Below, piece after piece: positions 48,016 to 56,719 of a stretch of 64,000 bases of DNA (position 1 is the stretch's first letter; every line of letters begins with the position of its first letter). The notes below the pieces were generated by a model that was given only the letters and a program-made list of their open reading frames with translations, was not told the DNA's origin and did no database searches. The position numbers were made by a program, and so were the translations under genes. Source of the stretch: Verrucomicrobiota bacterium (GTDB lineage: Bacteria; Verrucomicrobiota; Verrucomicrobiia; Limisphaerales; JADJPG01); NCBI GenBank assembly GCA_016713365.1, contig JADJPG010000010.1, positions 1 to 64,000 on the forward strand, given 5' to 3'.

Positions 48016-48737
48016 CACATGTTGAACTCGGGACCGAGGTAAATCTCCCGCGCCTTGGGATCGTTCGCGAGGAACTCCGCGCTCCCTTCCACCAGCACCT
48101 GCCCCTTGTGAATGATGTAGCCGCGGTCGATCAGCTTGAGCGTCTCGCGGACGTTGTGGTCGGTGATGAGCACGCCAAGGCCGCGTTCCTTCAGGCGGCG
48201 AATGATTTTCTGCACCTCGTACACCGCGATCGGATCGATGCCGCTGAACGGCTCGTCGAGCATCAGCAGCTTGGGGCTGGTGACCAGCGCCCGGGTAATC
48301 TCCAAACGCCGTTTCTCGCCGCCGCTCAGCATGTAGGCGTAGCTTTTTGCCAGCGACGTGAGATCCAGCTCCTCGAGCAAATATTTCAGGCGTAGCTTGC
48401 GCTCGGCGCCTTTCATCTTGCAGGTCTCCAGGATGGCCAGGATGTTTTGCTCGACGGTCAACTTGCGAAACACGCTCGGCTCCTGCGTCAGGTAACCCAT
48501 GCCGAGACGCGCGCGCTGGTGCATCGGCTTGCGCGTGACAGGCTGATCTTCAAAAAGCACCGCGCCCTCGTCCGGCTTTACGACTCCGACCACCATGTTG
48601 AACGTCGTCGTCTTTCCAGCGCCGTTTGGGCCAAGCAAGCCGACGATTTCGCCGGGCTCCACCTTGATGGAAACTCCGTCCACGACCCGACGTTTGCGGT
48701 AAGCCTTGGCGAGTAGTTCAGTGCGCAGGAGTGACAT
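48015..48737 (-). CDS. lptB: LPS export ABC transporter ATP-binding protein LptB
   Basis: The ATG at 48737 opens MSLLRTELLAKAYRKRRVVD. The 240-residue ATPase has Walker A (LLGPNGAGKTTTF), Q-loop (YLTQEPSVFRKLTVEQN), the LSGGE signature (YMLSGGEKRRLEITRAL), Walker B with the adjacent Glu (LMLDEPFSGIDPIAV) and the H-loop (ITDHNVRETL). It powers LPS extraction from the inner membrane with LptFG, which are not in this window. It is 16 bp downstream of lptA on the same strand. Confidence 0.95.
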   Translation of the reverse strand: MSLLRTELLAKAYRKRRVVDGVSIKVEPGEIVGLLGPNGAGKTTTFNMVVGVVKPDEGAVLFEDQPVTRKPMHQRARLGMGYLTQEPSVFRKLTVEQNILAILETCKMKGAERKLRLKYLLEELDLTSLAKSYAYMLSGGEKRRLEITRALVTSPKLLMLDEPFSGIDPIAVYEVQKIIRRLKERGLGVLITDHNVRETLKLIDRGYIIHKGQVLVEGSAEFLANDPKAREIYLGPEFNM

Positions 48738-48753
48738 GGCAAATTGGGAAAAA

Positions 48754-49359
48754 CTATTTGGCGCCGTCGGGCTTGGGTGCAGCAGGTGGGGCCTGGCGCC
48801 GCGGCGGGCCAAATCCCGGTCGGAGCGCGTTCGTGCCGGAGAAACCGCCGCTGACTTCAATCTCCGTCGCCGTCCAGCCCACGGCGTAGCCGGAGGACGT
48901 GAGCCGGTTAAACACGAAGTTGGTCGAGAAGAAGACCACGTTCGAACGTTCGATGACCACCAGGTCGCCGGTGACCACCACGGTTTCGTTGCTGGTGGTA
49001 TAAACCGCCCGATCGCCAATGATGGTCGTCCCGCGCGCCATCATCATCAGATTGGTCTCCGCAATGATCACATCCGGACGAATGCTGAGGTTGGTGGAAG
49101 TCGCCGTCGCCGCCGGCTTGGCCACGGCGTTGGTCTGCTGGAAAAGCGTCAGGAGTTCGCACTCCATGTAGAGGTCCGATTCAAAGACCTTCACGGCGTC
49201 GCGAAAAACAATGCGGCCAGCCGGCAAATCCAGGTTCACGCCGCCTTCGTTCAACACGGTGAGTTTGCTGGTGGCGACGGGCTTCGCGGCACGCGGTTCC
49301 GCGGCGAACAGTGCGGCCACCAGACTGACACCAGCCAGGGCGATAAGTAGAGTTCTCAT
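48754..49359 (-). CDS. lptA: LptA-like LPS transport protein
   Basis: The signal peptide MRTLLIALAGVSLVAALFA is followed by a beta-jellyroll OstA/LptA-type region (LPAGRIVFRDAVKVFESDLY, MARGTTIIGDRAVYTTSNET, TGDLVVIERSNVVFFSTNF). The sequence is divergent from E. coli LptA and has a Pro/Ala-rich tail. Assignment rests on the fold-like periodicity and on its position between lptC and lptB. The product should form part of the periplasmic LPS bridge. Its start overlaps the lptC stop (ATGA). Confidence 0.8.
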   Translation of the reverse strand: MRTLLIALAGVSLVAALFAAEPRAAKPVATSKLTVLNEGGVNLDLPAGRIVFRDAVKVFESDLYMECELLTLFQQTNAVAKPAATATSTNLSIRPDVIIAETNLMMMARGTTIIGDRAVYTTSNETVVVTGDLVVIERSNVVFFSTNFVFNRLTSSGYAVGWTATEIEVSGGFSGTNALRPGFGPPRRQAPPAAPKPDGAK

Positions 49360-49850
49360 GGGGTGATGGGGCCAATCAGTTCACGTTGGATGGTCGTCCG
49401 CACTTTGTTCGAGATGATCAAGGTCGAGTCTCCCATGCGCGCGAAGAAACCCCGCGCGCCGCGAATCGTCACGCCGCCGCTCATGCCCACGATATCGAGC
49501 CGGCCCGTGGACCACGCCACGCGCGCCTCGGCATCGAAGAGACATTCGGGCGCAATGGCGACCAGGTTCGTCTCGCCGCTCCAATCGTAGTGCTCGATCT
49601 TCATGCCGTTCACGCGAAAGACCTTGTTCGAAAGATGCTGCCATTCGTTCCCGATGAACATGCCTTTGAGGCGATTGGTCTGGGCACCGCCGGTCGGGGG
49701 CAGGACATAAAACTCGGGATACTTCGAGCCGCTCCCGCGAAATCCGGAGCGAATCTGCGCGAAGAGCGGCAGCACCAGCAGCGTCGTCATCACGACCACC
49801 AGCGCCAAGGCCGGTGTGCAAAGCTGTCGTTGATGATGTCGTGTCCTCAC
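49356..49850 (-). CDS. lptC: LptC-like membrane-anchored LPS transport protein
   Basis: A GTG at 49850 overlaps the kdsC stop (GTGA) and gives an N-terminal anchor ALALVVVMTTLLVLPLFA. The periplasmic part has LptC-like strands (FYVLPPTGGAQTNRLKGMF, FDAEARVAWSTGRLDIV and VTIRGARGFFARMGDSTLII). Similarity to canonical LptC is weak; order within kdsC-lptC-lptA-lptB supports it. It likely accepts LPS from LptFG and hands it to LptA. Confidence 0.75.
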   Translation of the reverse strand: MRTRHHQRQLCTPALALVVVMTTLLVLPLFAQIRSGFRGSGSKYPEFYVLPPTGGAQTNRLKGMFIGNEWQHLSNKVFRVNGMKIEHYDWSGETNLVAIAPECLFDAEARVAWSTGRLDIVGMSGGVTIRGARGFFARMGDSTLIISNKVRTTIQRELIGPITP

Positions 49851-50383
49851 TCGGAGTATTCCAACACCAGTCGCTGCCACTTGTTCTGCGCCTTGAGAAT
49901 CAAGCCCACCACCTCGCGCACGGCGCCCTGGCCGCCTTCCGCCTTCGTCACGTAATCCGCGAGCGTCTTCACTTCCTCAATCGCGCTCGGCACGCCCACG
50001 GCGACGCCAGCCCGCTTCAACGCGCCAAGGTCCACCACGTCGTCGCCCATGTAGCAGACGTCATCCCAGTCGAAACCGGCGCGCTTCAAGATCGCTTCCA
50101 CCGCGTCCACCTTGCTGCCTTTGGCCTGGTAGAGGAAATCAATCTTCAGCTCGTCCGCGCGTTGTTGCGTCGCAGTCGACGGACGGTTCGAGATCCAGCC
50201 GACTTTGATGCCCGCGCGCTGGAGCAGGCGAAGACCGAGACCGTCGCGAATGTGAAACTCCTTGAACTCGCGGCCGTCACCGATGAAGACCGTCGCGTTC
50301 GTCAGCACCCCGTCGACATCGCACAGAAAGATTTTCACCCGGGCCATTTTCGCCGCGAGAGCTTTGGGAAGGGGCTTGGCCAT
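49847..50383 (-). CDS. kdsC: 3-deoxy-D-manno-octulosonate 8-phosphate phosphatase
   Basis: This 178-residue HAD phosphatase removes phosphate from KDO-8-P. Motifs are FLCDVDGVLTNATVFIGDG (Asp nucleophile and acid/base), VGWISNRPSTATQQRADEL, a Lys in LYQAKGSKVDAVEAI and YMGDDVVDLGALKRAGV. It is small and tetrameric-type as in KdsC. It starts 3 bp past kdsA and overlaps lptC. Confidence 0.93.
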   Translation of the reverse strand: MAKPLPKALAAKMARVKIFLCDVDGVLTNATVFIGDGREFKEFHIRDGLGLRLLQRAGIKVGWISNRPSTATQQRADELKIDFLYQAKGSKVDAVEAILKRAGFDWDDVCYMGDDVVDLGALKRAGVAVGVPSAIEEVKTLADYVTKAEGGQGAVREVVGLILKAQNKWQRLVLEYSE

Positions 50384-50386
50384 GAT

Positions 50387-51274
50387 TCAATTGCGAACCG
50401 CGAGCGCGTGGAGCTCGGAAAGGTTCTTCAGCAAGGCGGGCATCTCCGACAGCGGAATCATGTTCGGCCCGTCGCTCAAGGCTTCCTCGGGCTTCGGATG
50501 CGTCTCGATGAACACGCCGTCCGCCCCCGCCACCACCGCGCAGCGTGCGAGCACCGGCGCGAACTCCCGCTGGCCGCTGGACTTGTCGCCGCCGCCGCCG
50601 GGCAATTGCACCGAATGCGTCGCGTCGAACACCACCGGAAATCCCGAGCGCCGCAGCGTCGGAATCGACCGCATGTCCGCGACGAGATTGTTGTAGCCGA
50701 AAGTCGTGCCACGTTCCGTCACGAGAATCCGTTTGCCGCCGAACTCAGCCGCCTTTTTGACGACCTGTCCCATCTCGGCCGGCGAGAGGAATTGTCCCTT
50801 CTTGATGTTCACAATCTTTCCAGTCAGCACCGCGGCTTCGATCAGATCCGTCTGGCGACAAAGGAACGCCGGGATCTGGAGGATGTCCACAATGTCTCCG
50901 GCGATCTCCGCCTGACTTTCGTTATGAACATCCGTAAGGAGTGGAACGCCAACCTTGGCCCGAACGTTCGCTAAAATCTCCAACCCGGCATCCAGGCCCA
51001 CGCCGCGGAACGATTTGCCGGAAGTCCGGTTCGCCTTGTCGAAGCTCGCCTTGAACACGTAAGTGAGCCCGAGCCGCTCGCAGGTTTTCTTCAAACTGCG
51101 CGCCACTTGCAGGCAGAGCGCTTCGCTTTCAATCGAGCACGGCCCGGCAATGACGAACAGCCGACGTGATGACTGCAAGGATTTCCAAAGTGTTGCGATA
51201 GGATCCGGCACGCGCAGAGGTGTAGCAGTGGAAGCGGGAGCCGTAAAACGCAAAACATCCGGCCTCCCCCGCAT
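50387..51274 (-). CDS. kdsA: 3-deoxy-D-manno-octulosonate 8-phosphate synthase
   Basis: KdsA condenses arabinose 5-phosphate with PEP. It shows LFVIAGPCSIESEALCLQVA, VFKASFDKANRTSGKSFRG, LLTDVHNESQ, FLCRQTDLIEAA, VNIKKGQFLSP, TERGTTFGYNNLVADMR and DATHSVQLPGGG. It has the family length with a longer N-terminus; a GTG at 51211 is an alternative start. It is the first gene in the reverse-strand KDO/Lpt run. Confidence 0.95.
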   Translation of the reverse strand: MRGRPDVLRFTAPASTATPLRVPDPIATLWKSLQSSRRLFVIAGPCSIESEALCLQVARSLKKTCERLGLTYVFKASFDKANRTSGKSFRGVGLDAGLEILANVRAKVGVPLLTDVHNESQAEIAGDIVDILQIPAFLCRQTDLIEAAVLTGKIVNIKKGQFLSPAEMGQVVKKAAEFGGKRILVTERGTTFGYNNLVADMRSIPTLRRSGFPVVFDATHSVQLPGGGGDKSSGQREFAPVLARCAVVAGADGVFIETHPKPEEALSDGPNMIPLSEMPALLKNLSELHALAVRN

Positions 51275-51401
51275 GGAGACGATGCAGATTTATCGAAGCC
51301 CCGGATTCGCCGCGGCGTCAGTGCCTCCCAGCAACACCAACGCCGGGCGCCCGCGCCGAATCGCGCGTTGAAAACCGGGCGGCCCTTTCGTAAAGACGAC
51401 A

Positions 51402-51791
51402 ATGCACTTTGTTCGCCAGCACAAGTTCGCCCTGAGCTTCCTCGCGCTGCTCGTCTTCTGCAGCGTCATGGTCATCTGGCAGCTCGATGCCCGGAAGAAC
51501 GCACAGGAATCGCGTCACGTGGAGCTGCGCGAGGCGATGATTCTCCTGCAAACCGGCGGCTACACCAACCAAGCCGACAAGCTTTACCTGAAGCTGCTCG
51601 CTGACATCGATCACCTCTCCGATCGCGAACTGATTGAGGACTGGCAACGCACGGTGATTCTCGTCGACCCCGGCTCCCATCAACCTTCAAATGCCATCTG
51701 GCGTTATTACTGGACCGTCCGCAATGCGATGGAACGCCGCGCGGAAAGCATCATCCAGCGAGCACTGAAGCTTTCAGAAGAGGGGGATTGA
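51402..51791 (+). CDS. Small single-pass membrane protein, 129 aa
   Basis: The N-terminus is MHFVRQHKFALSFLALLVFC, a membrane anchor, followed by a helical soluble part (ESRHVELREAMILLQTGGYT, WRYYWTVRNAMERRAESII). No family is recognised. It is divergent from kdsA and converges with the DUF1573 gene. Confidence 0.65.
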   Translation: MHFVRQHKFALSFLALLVFCSVMVIWQLDARKNAQESRHVELREAMILLQTGGYTNQADKLYLKLLADIDHLSDRELIEDWQRTVILVDPGSHQPSNAIWRYYWTVRNAMERRAESIIQRALKLSEEGD

Positions 51792-51803
51792 ACCTCGGAG
51801 CGT

Positions 51804-52580
51804 TCACCGAATCGGCGTCCCACGACTCGGAATCGTCCGCACGAGATGGGCGACGATTGCTTCAATCTGCTGGTCATCCAGCGGCCCGCCCTCCGCCTTC
51901 GTAAACGCCGGCATCATCGTTCCTGCCCGCCCATGGATAATCCACTGGCGCCAGTGCGTCGCGTCGGTCGGGTGATTCAGCTTTCGCAAATCCGGCACTG
52001 TGGAGGCGCGGTGTTCGGAATCATGGCAGACCCCGCAGACGCCCGCGTAAAGCTTCGCGCCGTCCATCACGCCCTTCGCCGGGTCCGCGTGGCACGAGAC
52101 ACATTCCGCTTTCTTGAAAATCGCCTGCCGATCCGCCAGCGCGGTTTGCATGTTCTTCAACCGATCCGCGTCCGCCATTCCGGGAGTCGCTGCCGCCGGC
52201 GTAATCGTGGTCTTCACCGACAATGCGTACGGGCCGCCCGTGGTGTCCACGTTCACACCTTTGGACACGATGCCGTTCTTGCCCGCGAGGTCCATCTTCA
52301 CATCGATGGAACCATTCGTTCCCGGCGGAATGCGCCAAGGCGTTTGTGGCAGCTGGGCGACCGTGCAGAAGCAACTGCTCTGGGCGCGGATGATGTAAAC
52401 TTCTTCCGGTGAATTGTTCGTGAACCAGAACTTGAACTCCGCGTAGCGCTCGCCGGGTTTGCCGGTGTATTCCTTGGACATGGAATCCCACACCAGTTTG
52501 CCGTCCTGCGCGCGCGCGGCATTCGGGGAGAGGCTCAGCACGGCGGCAAGAGCGAGCATCAGTGTTGCGATCGTTTTCAT
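51804..52580 (-). CDS. Exported DUF1573 protein with diheme cytochrome c domain
   Basis: A signal peptide (MKTIATLMLALAAVLSLSPN) is followed by DUF1573 (FKFWFTNNSPEEVYIIRAQ, SSCFCTVAQLPQTP, KNGIVSKGVNV). The C-terminal half has two heme motifs, CVSCH and CGVCH, with a distal Met in MMPAFTK. The architecture suggests a periplasmic electron carrier or a heme-dependent sensor. It is on the reverse strand 96 bp downstream of a hypothetical gene. Confidence 0.85.
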   Translation of the reverse strand: MKTIATLMLALAAVLSLSPNAARAQDGKLVWDSMSKEYTGKPGERYAEFKFWFTNNSPEEVYIIRAQSSCFCTVAQLPQTPWRIPPGTNGSIDVKMDLAGKNGIVSKGVNVDTTGGPYALSVKTTITPAAATPGMADADRLKNMQTALADRQAIFKKAECVSCHADPAKGVMDGAKLYAGVCGVCHDSEHRASTVPDLRKLNHPTDATHWRQWIIHGRAGTMMPAFTKAEGGPLDDQQIEAIVAHLVRTIPSRGTPIR

Positions 52581-52676
52581 GGAAATGAGCGGGTGATGAC
52601 GAATCTGTTTCCGTGTGCGCCCAGAAAGCTAAGCACAGCCGCAGCGGATCGACAACTGATGTTCTGGATGTTCGCG

Positions 52677-53972
52677 TTACGGAATCCGCGTTTCGCTGAT
52701 GATGCGCTGAATCGCGGTAATCTGCTCTGAACGAAGCTCCCGTTGCGCCTCCTCCTTCGCCTCACTTGAAAGCGCGGTGTCGCCGAGAATCTTCTGCTGC
52801 CGCGCGTCGTTGGCCTTCAACAGTTGGTAGATGGGCATGATGGCCTTCGCGGTTCCGCCGAACTGCGTCGCCGTCTGCCGCGCCTTCAAGTAGAGCGGCT
52901 CCTTGAGCACGAGAAAATCCTGATACCGCTTCGGACCGAGCGCGTCGCGAATCGCCGCATCCCGCAAGGCCAGATGCCGTTCGCGTTGCTGCGGACTCAA
53001 GGCGTCGAGTGTGCCGTATTCCAACTGCATCTGGTGATCAATGGGATCGACGCCCCGGAGAATTTTGCGAAACTCATCCGGCGTCGCGTCCAACCCGCGC
53101 AACTCCTCGCGCAGCAAACTGGCGTTCTGCGAATAGCGCAGGAGAAACTCCTCCATGCCCTCCGCGTTGAGCACCCGACGCAGTTCCGAGCGGGTTTGCT
53201 CGCGAAGCTTCGCCATCTCCACTGCATTTGGCGCCTGCCCGTCGTTGAATCGCGCCCAGTCGAGACCGCCCGAGCGTTCGCGGGATCTCGCGCTGATCTC
53301 CTGCACGGCGTTGTGAACCTCCGGCGGCAGATTGCCGAGCACAGGTCCGGTCAGCTGGACGTTCGACCACAACATTCCCTCGCCCTGCTCTTTCTGCGCG
53401 GCTTCTTCGCCGAGATACTTGGTGATTAAAACCCGGCGTTCTTCTTCGAGACTGCGTCCCTTCTCCGGCATCGCGCTCGTGGCAGCGTATTCCAACTCAG
53501 ACCTCCACCATTTCATGTCGTGCGCAACGGCCTCCTTGAGACGCTTCTTCGAAAAGAGCTCGTTGATGTCCGCCATGACGATGTAGCGAATCTTCTCCTC
53601 CGGACAACCCACCGCGCGCAGGCTTTCCAAGTACGTCTTGTAAACATTGGTCCCGCTTTGTTCATCCGCCTGCAGCTGTTCCCAGCTGATGCGCTTGTCG
53701 ACGAACACCGGCTTCGACAGTTCGACATTCGTGGAAGTAACCACGGTCGCCACCTCGGCCACCTCCGCATTCGTTGGCGCGTTGGTGACGGCCGGAACGA
53801 CTTCAGCCGGCACGACCTTGACGATGACGTTCGTCGTGGGCGTGGGAATCGGGAACGAAGTGGCGACGAACGCGGGCTGGTTGTTCGACGAAAGGATCAG
53901 ATAAACGACGAAGCACGCCGCCAGCGCGACGTTCAGGCCGAGAAACAGCCGGAGCAGGTGTTTATCTTGCAT
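52677..53972 (-). CDS. Membrane-anchored hypothetical protein, 431 aa
   Basis: It opens with one anchor (LLRLFLGLNVALAACFVVYL) followed by a Pro/Thr/Val-rich linker, then a largely helical domain rich in Arg and Glu (RRVLNAEGMEEFLLRYSQNA, LSPQQRERHLALRDAAI). It ends in LRSEQITAIQRIISETRIP. Conserved-looking modules similar to this occur in Verrucomicrobia, but no family name is assigned. It follows the aldo/keto reductase gene by 31 bp. Confidence 0.75.
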   Translation of the reverse strand: MQDKHLLRLFLGLNVALAACFVVYLILSSNNQPAFVATSFPIPTPTTNVIVKVVPAEVVPAVTNAPTNAEVAEVATVVTSTNVELSKPVFVDKRISWEQLQADEQSGTNVYKTYLESLRAVGCPEEKIRYIVMADINELFSKKRLKEAVAHDMKWWRSELEYAATSAMPEKGRSLEEERRVLITKYLGEEAAQKEQGEGMLWSNVQLTGPVLGNLPPEVHNAVQEISARSRERSGGLDWARFNDGQAPNAVEMAKLREQTRSELRRVLNAEGMEEFLLRYSQNASLLREELRGLDATPDEFRKILRGVDPIDHQMQLEYGTLDALSPQQRERHLALRDAAIRDALGPKRYQDFLVLKEPLYLKARQTATQFGGTAKAIMPIYQLLKANDARQQKILGDTALSSEAKEEAQRELRSEQITAIQRIISETRIP

Positions 53973-54003
53973 ACTTCGTCAGACGTTCCTGGACGCTCCG
54001 CCT

Positions 54004-55185
54004 TCAGCTCTGGCTGAGGCGTTGTTTCGGCGCATCGGCCAGCATCTGGTGCGCTTCCGCGAGAATCTGCGGGATGCGTTCCGCGAACGGACTGCGCGCG
54101 AGTTGCTGCTGGAGATCCGCATTCGCAACCTTAGAGGCGTTCTCGCCGGGGAACCAGTGATCCGCCTGCCCCAGCAGGTTGTAACGCATCTTGCCCCATG
54201 CCACGAGATCGAGCGACTTCGCATACGTCCAGAGCCGGAGAATCTCGACGATGTTGATTTCGCCCGGCACATCGACGTATTCCGGCAAGCCCTCGAACCA
54301 CCGGCGGCACCAGTCATCGCCCAGCGCACTCGTCATCTCGGCACGCAATCGAGCTTCGATCGGCGCGATGATTTTCGCGGCGTTGTCGTAGTGTTCCAGC
54401 GCGCGGATGTGTTCGTCGAAATCAGACGGCCGCGCTGCGCCGCAGCTCAGCGTGTGAACTTCTGGACGCGCGAGGCAGTAGAGGTCGTTGAACTGCATCG
54501 GCGTGAGCGGTGCACAGAGCTCGACCAGCTTCTTCGGCGGATCGTAAAGTTTTCCACCCTTGTCGTTCGGGCTGATGATGAACACGCCCATGTCGCGCGC
54601 GTGCGCAGCCTCGACGCAACGCCAGTTCAGATCGTTGACGAAGTACCAGTGCAGATTCACGTAGTCGAAGCCGCCGCTCTCGATGGTTTCCATGATGATG
54701 TCCGGCGTTGCGTGCGTAGAGAATCCAATGTGTCGGGCGCGCCCTTCCTTCTGCAACCGGCGCGCGGCGTCGAGACAACCGCCTTTACGCAATGACCAGT
54801 CGAGGAGCTGCCGGTTGTTGATGCCGTGGAGCGAGAGCAGTTCGACGTGATCGAGACGGAGGTAGTCCATCGACTTGTCGAACGTGTTCAGGAATTCCGC
54901 CTGCGTCGCCATAGGAGCGACCTTGGTCTGCACGATCATCTTGTCGCGCGGCAGCGTGGGGAGAATCCGGCCGAGCTGCATTTCCGACGAACCATAGCCG
55001 CGTGCGGTTTCGATGTGATTGATGCCGAGGTCGAGCGCGCGACGAATGGTGGCTTCGAGATTGTCCTGATTCTCGGCGGGGATGTCTTGGGGCGGGACAT
55101 CCTGCCACTTGTATTGGTAGCGCATGCCGCCGCAGGAGATGACCGGCATGGCCAGCTCCGTTCGTCCAAACCGTCGGTATTTCAT
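54004..55185 (-). CDS. Aldo/keto reductase
   Basis: The 393-residue (beta/alpha)8 enzyme opens MKYRRFGRTELAMPVISCGG. Catalytic tetrad candidates are the Glu/Asp position ETARGYGSSE, Tyr of RGYG, Lys of VQTKVAPM and His of LSLHGINN. The usual DTA is ETA here. The C-terminus extends past the barrel (LNRWFEGLPEY region absent, WGKMRYNLLGQADHWFPGE present), with a helical tail. NADPH-dependent carbonyl reduction is the likely role; the substrate is unknown. Confidence 0.9.
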   Translation of the reverse strand: MKYRRFGRTELAMPVISCGGMRYQYKWQDVPPQDIPAENQDNLEATIRRALDLGINHIETARGYGSSEMQLGRILPTLPRDKMIVQTKVAPMATQAEFLNTFDKSMDYLRLDHVELLSLHGINNRQLLDWSLRKGGCLDAARRLQKEGRARHIGFSTHATPDIIMETIESGGFDYVNLHWYFVNDLNWRCVEAAHARDMGVFIISPNDKGGKLYDPPKKLVELCAPLTPMQFNDLYCLARPEVHTLSCGAARPSDFDEHIRALEHYDNAAKIIAPIEARLRAEMTSALGDDWCRRWFEGLPEYVDVPGEINIVEILRLWTYAKSLDLVAWGKMRYNLLGQADHWFPGENASKVANADLQQQLARSPFAERIPQILAEAHQMLADAPKQRLSQS

Positions 55186-55331
55186 GGGCGGTGGTTATCG
55201 CACGCGCCCATCCGTGAGGCAACAGCAGACCCGGCAACCCGCTCGAAATGCCGCGTTGGCAAGCCTCCTGCAAGGCGGGGCGTCACCGGACGACCCTGCC
55301 GGACATCATCCCCGGCGCGGTCTCGTGAATC

Positions 55332-56159
55332 ATGCTGAACATCAAGAACGCCCAAATCGATCGCCCACTGAACCTCCCGTGGCTTCCGTGCTTTGTCCTC
55401 GTCCTGCTGTTGCTCGCCTCCGCGGCGCTCGCGCACGGAGAATCACCCGCGCCCCGCGCTTACGAAGGCACCGTCGCGACCATTACGAAAATCTCCATCG
55501 AACTACACCAGGCGCTCGACGCGAAGAAGCGTCAACAATTGCGTGCGGAACCGCGGCTTCTCACCGAAGTCACCGCGCCTTGCATCGCGCCTTATCTGAA
55601 CCCAGACAAGCTGGGTGAAGTGACGCTGTCGGCGACTTGGGTGGACTTGATCAATCGACTGGCCCACGCGCGCGCACTGGAAGAATCTGCCAGCGGATAC
55701 TTCGACCGCTACGTGCAGAGCCTCGCTCCGGATGGTTCAGCCAAGGAGCCGATGGGCAAATCGCTACCGGCTGAACAGGTGTGGAACTTCGACACGATGA
55801 ATCATCAGGTGAGCCTCTTCAATCAGATGGTCGGCGCAATGGTCGCGATCGAAATGGCACATCACTACCTCGGGCATTTCAAGAAACACCCCGCGAACGC
55901 CACCGACGCAACCACTCCCCCGTCCTTCACCGAACGCGTCTCCGAAAAGGAATGGCGCGAAGCCGTCCTGAAGGGCGCGCGGAATGCGCTCGATTGCGGA
56001 CTGGGTGTGGACGGATTTCGCGCGTTGTTAACGGCCGTGGAGAAGGCAGCCAATCGCTCGGCGTGGACCGCCTACCTGGTTCATCCGAAGGCGGAAACGA
56101 GCAAACTCAGTCGTGACCTGGAGAAACTGGAGAAGGACTTTTTCCTGGTGGAGAAATAA
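55332..56159 (+). CDS. Exported hypothetical protein, 275 aa
   Basis: The signal/anchor is LPCFVLVLLLLASAALAHGE. The mature region is helical and includes the His-rich segment VAIEMAHHYLGHFKKHPAN, which might bind metal. Otherwise no motif is recognised. It is convergent with the thioredoxin-like gene and divergent from the reductase gene. Coding is well supported by the leader and composition. Confidence 0.7.
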   Translation: MLNIKNAQIDRPLNLPWLPCFVLVLLLLASAALAHGESPAPRAYEGTVATITKISIELHQALDAKKRQQLRAEPRLLTEVTAPCIAPYLNPDKLGEVTLSATWVDLINRLAHARALEESASGYFDRYVQSLAPDGSAKEPMGKSLPAEQVWNFDTMNHQVSLFNQMVGAMVAIEMAHHYLGHFKKHPANATDATTPPSFTERVSEKEWREAVLKGARNALDCGLGVDGFRALLTAVEKAANRSAWTAYLVHPKAETSKLSRDLEKLEKDFFLVEK

Positions 56160-56182
56160 GCGGGCAGGCGAACACCGCAAAA

Positions 56183-56210
56183 GAGAAAGCGTGGCCTTTC
56201 GACCACGCTT
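56183..56210 (-). terminator. Rho-independent terminator
   Basis: An 8-bp stem (AAGCGTGG with CCACGCTT) has an 8-nt loop. On the reverse strand it runs into TTTCTCTTTTG, ending the thioredoxin-like gene. Confidence 0.65.
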
Positions 56211-56242
56211 CAAAGTGAGACTCGGACTGAACCCGCCCGCGG

Positions 56243-56683
56243 TTACTTGAGCGACTTCAGCTTGCTGATCCACGCCTCAGGTCCACCGGGCATGTAGCCC
56301 ACCTGACGCCAGACCACCTTGCCGTCACCATTGAGGACCACAATGGTCGGAAAGCCTTCGGCTTTGAACTTTTCCTGCAACGCATCGTTGGCCTTCTTGA
56401 GGGCCTCGGTCTGCTTCTTGCCATTCGGGAAATCAACTTCCACCAGCACCAGCTTCTCCTTGGCGTAGGCGCCAAACTCCTTCGTGCCGAACACTTCCTT
56501 CTGAAGCTTCTTGCACCAGCTGCACCAGTCGGAGCCCGTGAAATTCATGACGACCAGCTTGTTCTCCTTCTTGGCCAGGGCTTGGGCGGCCGGGAAATCA
56601 GTGGTCCAAGTGGATTCCGCGGCGGCGGCTTGGAGAACAACAGCCGCGAGAAAGGCGAAGGCGGCGAGAACGAAGGATTTCAT
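56243..56683 (-). CDS. Exported thioredoxin-like protein
   Basis: The signal peptide is MKSFVLAAFAFLAAVVLQAA. The thioredoxin-fold region includes KLVVMNFTGSDWCSWCKKLQ, with the CSWC active site, and AEGFPTIVVLNGDGKVVWRQ with the cis-Pro. The atypical CXXC suggests a thiol reductase or a disulfide-related function in the periplasm. It is a single-gene unit next to pyrC. Confidence 0.9.
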   Translation of the reverse strand: MKSFVLAAFAFLAAVVLQAAAAESTWTTDFPAAQALAKKENKLVVMNFTGSDWCSWCKKLQKEVFGTKEFGAYAKEKLVLVEVDFPNGKKQTEALKKANDALQEKFKAEGFPTIVVLNGDGKVVWRQVGYMPGGPEAWISKLKSLK

Positions 56684-56719
56684 GAGATTAACTGGGATAT
56701 TGTGGTTATTAAAATTTGC